Below are positions 14,233-17,970 of a stretch of DNA of 17,970 nucleotides, piece by piece. The notes under the pieces were generated by a model. That model saw only the letters and a program-made list of their open reading frames with translations, searched no databases and had not been told where the DNA came from. The translations under genes and the position numbers were made by a program. Source of the DNA: Oligoflexus sp. (GTDB lineage: Bacteria; Bdellovibrionota_B; Oligoflexia; Oligoflexales; Oligoflexaceae); the NCBI GenBank assembly GCA_030151925.1, contig JASLCY010000255.1, positions 1 through 17,970 on the forward strand. The letters run 5' to 3'. Position 1 is the first letter of the stretch. Each line of letters starts with the position of its first letter.

Positions 14233-15843
14233 GTGGAGCCCTCAAAACAAAAGTCGTCCGGCGGCTCGTTCGCGGCTCTCATGGTCGGCCTTGGGATTAT
14301 CCTCTCGCGTTTCGCCGGGCTCTACCGCACTCACCTCTTCGCCCGCTTCCTCGGGAACTCCGACGCCGCGGGCGCCTACAGCGCGGCGATGAAGATCCCG
14401 AACTTCCTGCAGAACCTCTTCGGCGAAGGGATCATGTCGGCGTCTTTCATTCCCGTCTATGCGCGCCTGAAAGCCGAAGGGCGGGACGAGGAGGCGAAAG
14501 AGGTCGCGGAATCGATCGGCACGCTCCTCGCTCTCGCCGTGACCGTCATCGCCGCGCTCGGCGTCCTAAGCTCCAGGGCGCTCATCGATATACTCGCTCC
14601 CGGCTTCGAAGGAGCGACGCGCGAGCTCACCATCCGCATCGTGCAGATCCTGTTTCCCGGCACGGCCATGCTCGTCCTTTCCGCCTGGTGCCTCGCGATC
14701 CTGAACAGCCACAAGCAATTCCTGCTCTCGTACGCGGCTCCGGTGCTGTGGAACTTCGCCATCATCGCCGCCTTGCTGATCTACGGCCCTAGCCATTCGG
14801 TCGAGGACTCGCAGAAGATGGATCTCGCGATACTCATCACCTGGGGCACCCTGATCGGCTGCGCGCTGCAGTTTCTGGTGCAGCTCCCGAAGGCCGTGCG
14901 TTTTTCCCGCGTCCACAGGCCTCGCCTCAGGCGCAAGAGCACGCACACTCAGCTCGTGATGAAGAACTTCCTGCCCGTGGTCCTCAGCCGCGGCGTCGTG
15001 CAGATCAGCGCGTGGATCGACGGCAGCATCGCGAGCCTGCTCAGTCCGGCGATGGTGGCCGCGATGAGCTACGCGCAGCAGCTCTATCTGCTGCCCATCT
15101 CGCTCTTCGCCATGTCGATCTCCGCGGCGCAGCTCCCGGAGATGTCGTCGGTGGTCGGTTCGGACGAAGAGATCAACCGCACGATACGGGCGAAGCTCGT
15201 CACGAGTCTCGAACGGGTCTCGTACTTCGTGATCCCTTCGGTCTTAGCGTTTCTCGTCCTCGGTGATGTGGTCACGGCCGCGATCTTCCGTTCCGGGCAA
15301 TTCGGGCAGAACGATGTCGCGATCGTATGGGCTATCCTCGCGGGTTCGACCTGCGGCCTTCTCGCCCAGACGCAGGGCCGCCTTCTCTCCAGCACGTTCT
15401 ATGCGATCAAGGATACCCGCACGCCCGTCCGTTTCGCGGTCGTGCGGGTCACGATCACGGCCGTGCTCGGTTTCATCCTCGCCATTCCCGTGCGGAAGTA
15501 TTTCCAGCTTTCCGACGTCGTAGGCGCCGCTTCGCTCACGGCCTCCGCGGGTTTCGCGGGCTGGGTCGAATTCTTGTGCCTGAGACGCTCGCTGCAAAGG
15601 CTCATCGGCCCCTTCTCGATGAATACGCCCTACCTCCTCAAGCTCTGGGCCATCGCGCTATCGGGAGGCGCCCTAGCCTTCGGCCTGAAGCTCCTGCTCC
15701 CCGCCTGGCCCTCGGTCATCGTCGGAGCGCTGGTGCTGGGATTGTATGGGGCGTTCTACATAGGCCTCACGATAATACTCGGCCTGGGCGAAGGCCGGCC
15801 TCTGCTCGCCAAGATATTGAGGAAGCTAAAGCTTCGGAAATAA
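14233..15843 (+). CDS. murJ: Lipid II flippase MurJ (MviN)
   Basis: This 536-residue polytopic membrane protein of the MOP superfamily moves lipid II across the inner membrane for peptidoglycan synthesis. Its length and hydrophobic pattern fit about 14 transmembrane helices. The N-terminal signature SRFAGLYRTHLFARFLG (25-41) supplies the central-cavity arginines equivalent to Arg18 and Arg24 of the E. coli protein. IPNFLQNLFGEGIMSASFIPVYA (from 55) is the next conserved block; Gln60 stands where E. coli has Arg52, a variant I recall in non-enterobacterial homologues. The start is a GTG at 14233 with AAGGAG at good spacing; no better ATG lies nearby. No terminator is obvious in the 95 bases before the next gene. 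Confidence 0.95.
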   Translation: MEPSKQKSSGGSFAALMVGLGIILSRFAGLYRTHLFARFLGNSDAAGAYSAAMKIPNFLQNLFGEGIMSASFIPVYARLKAEGRDEEAKEVAESIGTLLALAVTVIAALGVLSSRALIDILAPGFEGATRELTIRIVQILFPGTAMLVLSAWCLAILNSHKQFLLSYAAPVLWNFAIIAALLIYGPSHSVEDSQKMDLAILITWGTLIGCALQFLVQLPKAVRFSRVHRPRLRRKSTHTQLVMKNFLPVVLSRGVVQISAWIDGSIASLLSPAMVAAMSYAQQLYLLPISLFAMSISAAQLPEMSSVVGSDEEINRTIRAKLVTSLERVSYFVIPSVLAFLVLGDVVTAAIFRSGQFGQNDVAIVWAILAGSTCGLLAQTQGRLLSSTFYAIKDTRTPVRFAVVRVTITAVLGFILAIPVRKYFQLSDVVGAASLTASAGFAGWVEFLCLRRSLQRLIGPFSMNTPYLLKLWAIALSGGALAFGLKLLLPAWPSVIVGALVLGLYGAFYIGLTIILGLGEGRPLLAKILRKLKLRK

Positions 15844-15938
15844 AAGGATTCCAGGAAGGCCTGAAGAAATGAAGCGCCGGAACCGATAAATATTCAAGCT
15901 TTACGCTTGACCATCGTTCGGAACGGAAAGGCAAGTCT

Positions 15939-16577
15939 ATGAAAATACTCTACGGTGCTTTCCTCCTTTTGCCCCTCATGGCTTGCAGCAGCGGCAGCAA
16001 ACTCAGCGGCGACACCAAGCAAGCCGCCGCGGAACCGGCTCCTTCCGGGGATTCGACCGCGACCAAGACCGCGACGGCTCCCGCGGATAACGTAGCGGCG
16101 GCTCCGCCTTCCTGCGATAAGGACAAGACCGGCCTGACGACCGCGAAGATACTTTCGAACGGCATCTCCACCAACGGCGAGGCGCAGTCGATCAAATACG
16201 AATTGTCGGTGATCAGCTGCAAGGACGGTTCGGCCGTTCCCATCAATAACGCGGCGATCGCCTTCGACCTGAACGCGACGATCGACGACATCAGCTCATC
16301 GAGCGATTACGTGATCTCCGACGCCTCGAACCAGGTCATCGCCCAGGGCACGCTGAAATCCGTCTACGGCAGCGACCTCTTCGGCAACGTGGGCGACTAC
16401 GGGCACTGGGAGACGAGCAACGTGAGCTTCTCGGTGGCGGTCGAAAAGCTGATACTCGAGATCAAGATAGGGCCGCACAAGATCCAGCCTTACAAAGACG
16501 GCGATACGCAGATCCCCAGCTACCTGAAGATAGGCGACGCTGGGGCTGTGACCGCGAACCTCAATGTGATCAATTAA
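15939..16577 (+). CDS. Putative lipoprotein of unknown function
   Basis: This 212-residue protein starts with a clear lipoprotein signal (MKILYGAFLLLPLMAC, Cys16), followed by a Ser/Thr/Ala/Pro linker (about 17-56). The C-terminal domain (about 58-212) is probably beta-rich, with two cysteines (PSCDKD and VISCKDG) that may pair. I recognise no family in it. GGAAAGG is well placed before the ATG. The design, a lipobox plus low-complexity stalk plus compact domain, is the same as in the metalloprotease at 9477 and the broken SGNH hydrolase, so a surface or periplasmic role is likely. Its TAA shares bases with the stop codon of the convergent gene at 16574. Confidence 0.85.
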   Translation: MKILYGAFLLLPLMACSSGSKLSGDTKQAAAEPAPSGDSTATKTATAPADNVAAAPPSCDKDKTGLTTAKILSNGISTNGEAQSIKYELSVISCKDGSAVPINNAAIAFDLNATIDDISSSSDYVISDASNQVIAQGTLKSVYGSDLFGNVGDYGHWETSNVSFSVAVEKLILEIKIGPHKIQPYKDGDTQIPSYLKIGDAGAVTANLNVIN

Positions 16578-16948
16578 AAGCGGTGCGGAAGGTAGGGACG
16601 GGTCGTCACGGGCCTCACGACGGGAGCCGCGGCGACCACCGGCCTCGTAGCGACGACCGGAGTCGTCGTCACCGCCGCGGGATGCCTGGCTTGCCAAGCA
16701 TCCTTTCTTTCCTCATGGCGGACCCAAGCGTCGTGACGAGCTTCGTTCTTCGCCTCCTGGCGGTTTTCGCGCCACTGCTCCCTGCGCTCTTCCTTGGCTT
16801 TCTCTTCATGGCGGGCCTCGCGCCAGGCTTCCTTGCGCTCCTCATGGCGTTCTTTCTGGGCTTCGTGGCGACGCCATTCCCAAGGGCTCGCATGGGCGGC
16901 CTGTGCCGTTAACAGAAGAAGGCTCGCAAGCACTGCATAGGTTTTCAT
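16574..16948 (-). CDS. Small periplasmic protein, Arg/Glu/His-rich
   Basis: The 124-residue protein has a signal peptide (MKTYAVLASLLLLTAQAAHA, 1-20). A strongly charged helical stretch (21-88) is built of irregular repeats of the type RxExxxExRxExxxxAR. A Val/Ala/Pro/Thr tail with four spaced VV-R/A units (about 93-118, TTTPVVATRPVVAAAPVV) ends in LPHRF. It resembles many small, uncharacterised periplasmic charged proteins; no enzymatic motif is visible. GAGGATG lies before the ATG at 16948, preferred over an upstream in-frame ATG at 16969. Low complexity makes homology searches unreliable, so the function is open. Confidence 0.75.
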   Translation of the reverse strand: MKTYAVLASLLLLTAQAAHASPWEWRRHEAQKERHEERKEAWREARHEEKAKEERREQWRENRQEAKNEARHDAWVRHEERKDAWQARHPAAVTTTPVVATRPVVAAAPVVRPVTTRPYLPHRF

Positions 16949-17033
16949 GTGTAGCATCCTCTCATTCATTGAAGCGAAACATTCATTTCACATTCAGTTA
17001 GACGAGAGGCCCCGGAAAAAAGTTCGAGCATGA

Positions 17034-17051
17034 GAGAGAAATTTTTCTCTC
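17034..17051 (-). terminator. Weak palindromic hairpin at the end of the TetR gene
   Basis: GAGAGAAA and TTTCTCTC flank a central TT and overlap the TetR stop codon. The stem is AT-rich at its centre, and the nearest T run on the minus strand lies about 13 to 20 bases further on. It may contribute to termination, but the evidence is thin. Confidence 0.25.
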
Positions 17052-17622
17052 ACCAAATTCTTTCCGAGATCTCGAAAACCGAGGCCAGTATCTCGTCCTG
17101 GGCGTCGCCGCTCGGCAACGCCCTGGCGATCGTGACAGTGCCGACCATCAACGAGAGGACGGTCCACGCTTTGCCGCGCGCTTCGCTCCCGTCCGGTTCC
17201 TTCAATCCTTGCCGGATCCTATCGACGATTTGCAGAACGTGTTGCTCGAAGATCTCTTTGGAGGCCTCGCCGGAACGTGAGGCGTCCACCGTCAGCGCGG
17301 GCAGGATGCAACCGTCGCCGACGTTCAGGCAGCGGCTCTTATCGAAGTATCTTTTTAAGACGGCGCTGACCCAGACGGGTTCATTGCTGTCGACTCGCCG
17401 GTCAAGCCTTCGAATCACTTCGATCAAGCCGTCGCGCAGGACTTCGAGGCAGAGTTCGTCCTTCGAGGAGAAATGGGAATAGAAAGCGCCGGTTGTCAGC
17501 CCCGCCTCCTCCATCAGCGCGTTGACTCCGACGCCATCAAAACCTTCTTCCTTCAATCGCCGGCTCGCGGCTTCCAGAATGTAGGCTCGCGCCTTGATTT
17601 TGTGATCTGGTCTGTAACGCAT
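17050..17622 (-). CDS. TetR/AcrR family transcriptional regulator
   Basis: This 190-residue protein has an N-terminal TetR DNA-binding domain: ILEAASRRLKEEGFDGVGVNALMEEAGLTTGAFYSHFSSKDEL (about 15-57). The pattern GLTTGAFYSHF is the recognition helix region. The C-terminal half (about 75-190) is a helical ligand-binding and dimer domain; its inducer cannot be told from sequence. The ATG at 17622 is chosen because the family N terminus (MRYRPDHKIKARAYI) begins there; the ribosome site is weak (GGGG). It is transcribed away from the RND pump gene at 17788, with palindromes between them, the classical arrangement of a local efflux repressor. Confidence 0.92.
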   Translation of the reverse strand: MRYRPDHKIKARAYILEAASRRLKEEGFDGVGVNALMEEAGLTTGAFYSHFSSKDELCLEVLRDGLIEVIRRLDRRVDSNEPVWVSAVLKRYFDKSRCLNVGDGCILPALTVDASRSGEASKEIFEQHVLQIVDRIRQGLKEPDGSEARGKAWTVLSLMVGTVTIARALPSGDAQDEILASVFEISERIW

Positions 17623-17669
17623 TGTAACAACCCCATTCAGGTGCGCTTGACTTCGGAATAGCCATAGCA

Positions 17670-17689
17670 TAACAATCGTTATCTTAACG
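17670..17689. promoter_or_regulatory. Candidate TetR operator
   Basis: TAAC (17670-17673), GTTA (17678-17681) and TAAC (17685-17688) are alternating half-sites. The core CGTTA-TCT-TAACG (17677-17689) is a perfect 13-base palindrome. It lies 48 bases before the TetR start and about 100 bases before the RND start. Binding is inferred from position and symmetry. Confidence 0.5.
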
Positions 17690-17718
17690 AGGCGTTTTGT
17701 CCTTCAAGCCCAATACAT

Positions 17719-17746
17719 TTGTAAAGATTGAGTTTTCCAGAATAAA
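17719..17746 (+). promoter_or_regulatory. Candidate promoter of the RND pump gene
   Basis: TTGTAA (17719-17724), 16 bases, AATAAA (17741-17746), about 42 bases before the ATG. The match to sigma-70 consensus is partial, but the same hexamer pair and spacing recur before the gene at 11031. Confidence 0.33.
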
Positions 17747-17787
17747 AGTCGCTCTCCTAGCATAGTCTTTTTTGAGGACATGACTTC

Positions 17788-17970
17788 ATGTGGATTGTTC
17801 GCCTTGCCTTACGCCGACCCTATACCATAGCCGTCTGCGCCCTTCTGATCATGCTCGGTGGTATCTTCAGTCTTCGTGGTATGCTCATCGACATCTTCCC
17901 TACCATCGACATCCCGGTCGTCGGTGTGATCTGGAACTATCCCGGCCTCTCCGCGCAGGATATGGAACGT
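17788..17970 (+). CDS. RND efflux transporter (AcrB/HAE1 type), 5' part only
   Basis: The first 61 codons of a gene that runs off the right edge. They encode MWIVRLALRRPYTIAVCALLIMLGGIFSLRGMLIDIFPTIDIPVV in part: the cytoplasmic start, first transmembrane helix (about 12-31) and the D-I-F-P-x-I-D-I-P-V-V motif of resistance-nodulation-division inner-membrane pumps. These use the proton gradient to export drugs, detergents or metals with a periplasmic adaptor and an outer-membrane channel. The substrate class cannot be told from this part. GAGGA nine bases before the ATG supports the start. The divergent TetR gene is its likely regulator. No adaptor gene lies upstream, so if present it is downstream. 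Confidence 0.9.
   Translation, partial: MWIVRLALRRPYTIAVCALLIMLGGIFSLRGMLIDIFPTIDIPVVGVIWNYPGLSAQDMER

Noticed and set aside
15844..15938. TCAAGC/GCTTGA hairpin as a murJ terminator
   Set aside because: Only a 6-bp stem with no U tract; too weak to claim.

Overview
The window looks like chromosomal DNA from a GC-rich, Gram-negative (diderm) bacterium. It codes for several lipobox-bearing lipoproteins, a Tat-type export signal, a MurJ lipid II flippase and the start of an RND efflux pump. Genes are dense on both strands, most starts have a good Shine-Dalgarno sequence, and no phage, transposon, tRNA, rRNA or CRISPR is visible. The richness in secreted proteases and Ser/Thr/Asp-rich lipoproteins would suit a predatory or scavenging lineage such as Bdellovibrionota/Oligoflexia or a myxobacterial relative. 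That placement is inference only, because no taxonomic marker was compared.

Layout. Positions 1-4152 hold an exported-enzyme block: the 3' end of a trypsin-like serine protease, a Tat-type lipoprotein of the intradiol dioxygenase fold, a degenerate-motif subtilisin-like protease (minus) and a matrixin-type metalloprotease lipoprotein (minus). Positions 4419-6293 encode a REC-REC-TPR response regulator with no output domain. Opposite it (6326-7975) lies a secreted collagen-like protein with 98 uninterrupted Gly-X-Y triplets. Positions 8210-9397 (minus) are a probable two-gene unit of unknown function, whose first gene has a DUF2786-like N terminus and a long coiled coil. It is divergent from a second zinc metalloprotease lipoprotein (9477-10748), which has an open, coding-like extension after its stop codon. 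A small orphan gene (11031-11450) follows, behind an AT-rich leader and with a strong terminator. A DUF1345 membrane protein (11549-12214, minus) is divergent from a broken SGNH/GDSL-hydrolase lipoprotein gene (12298-13040). Next come a diguanylate cyclase (13044-14090, minus), murJ (14233-15843), another lipoprotein, a small charged periplasmic protein, and a TetR regulator divergent from an RND pump gene cut by the window end.

How the genes fit together. Most units are monocistronic and arranged convergently or divergently, so this is not one pathway. The recurring theme is the cell surface and exterior: four secreted proteases of four different families, a secreted collagen-like protein, four lipobox lipoproteins plus a Tat-type one, and envelope biogenesis or efflux. 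The clearest regulatory pair is TetR/RND, with a TAAC/GTTA palindrome between them. I see no convincing evidence of a complete new multi-gene system. The most unusual items are the out-of-frame internal deletion in the SGNH hydrolase, the collagen-like protein with a cysteine-rich unassigned head domain, the post-stop extension of the second metalloprotease, and the DUF2786-like coiled-coil pair. No gene-free stretch exceeds 300 bases. The longest gaps, 10749-11030 and 4153-4418, hold hairpins, an AT-rich promoter-like tract and leader sequence.
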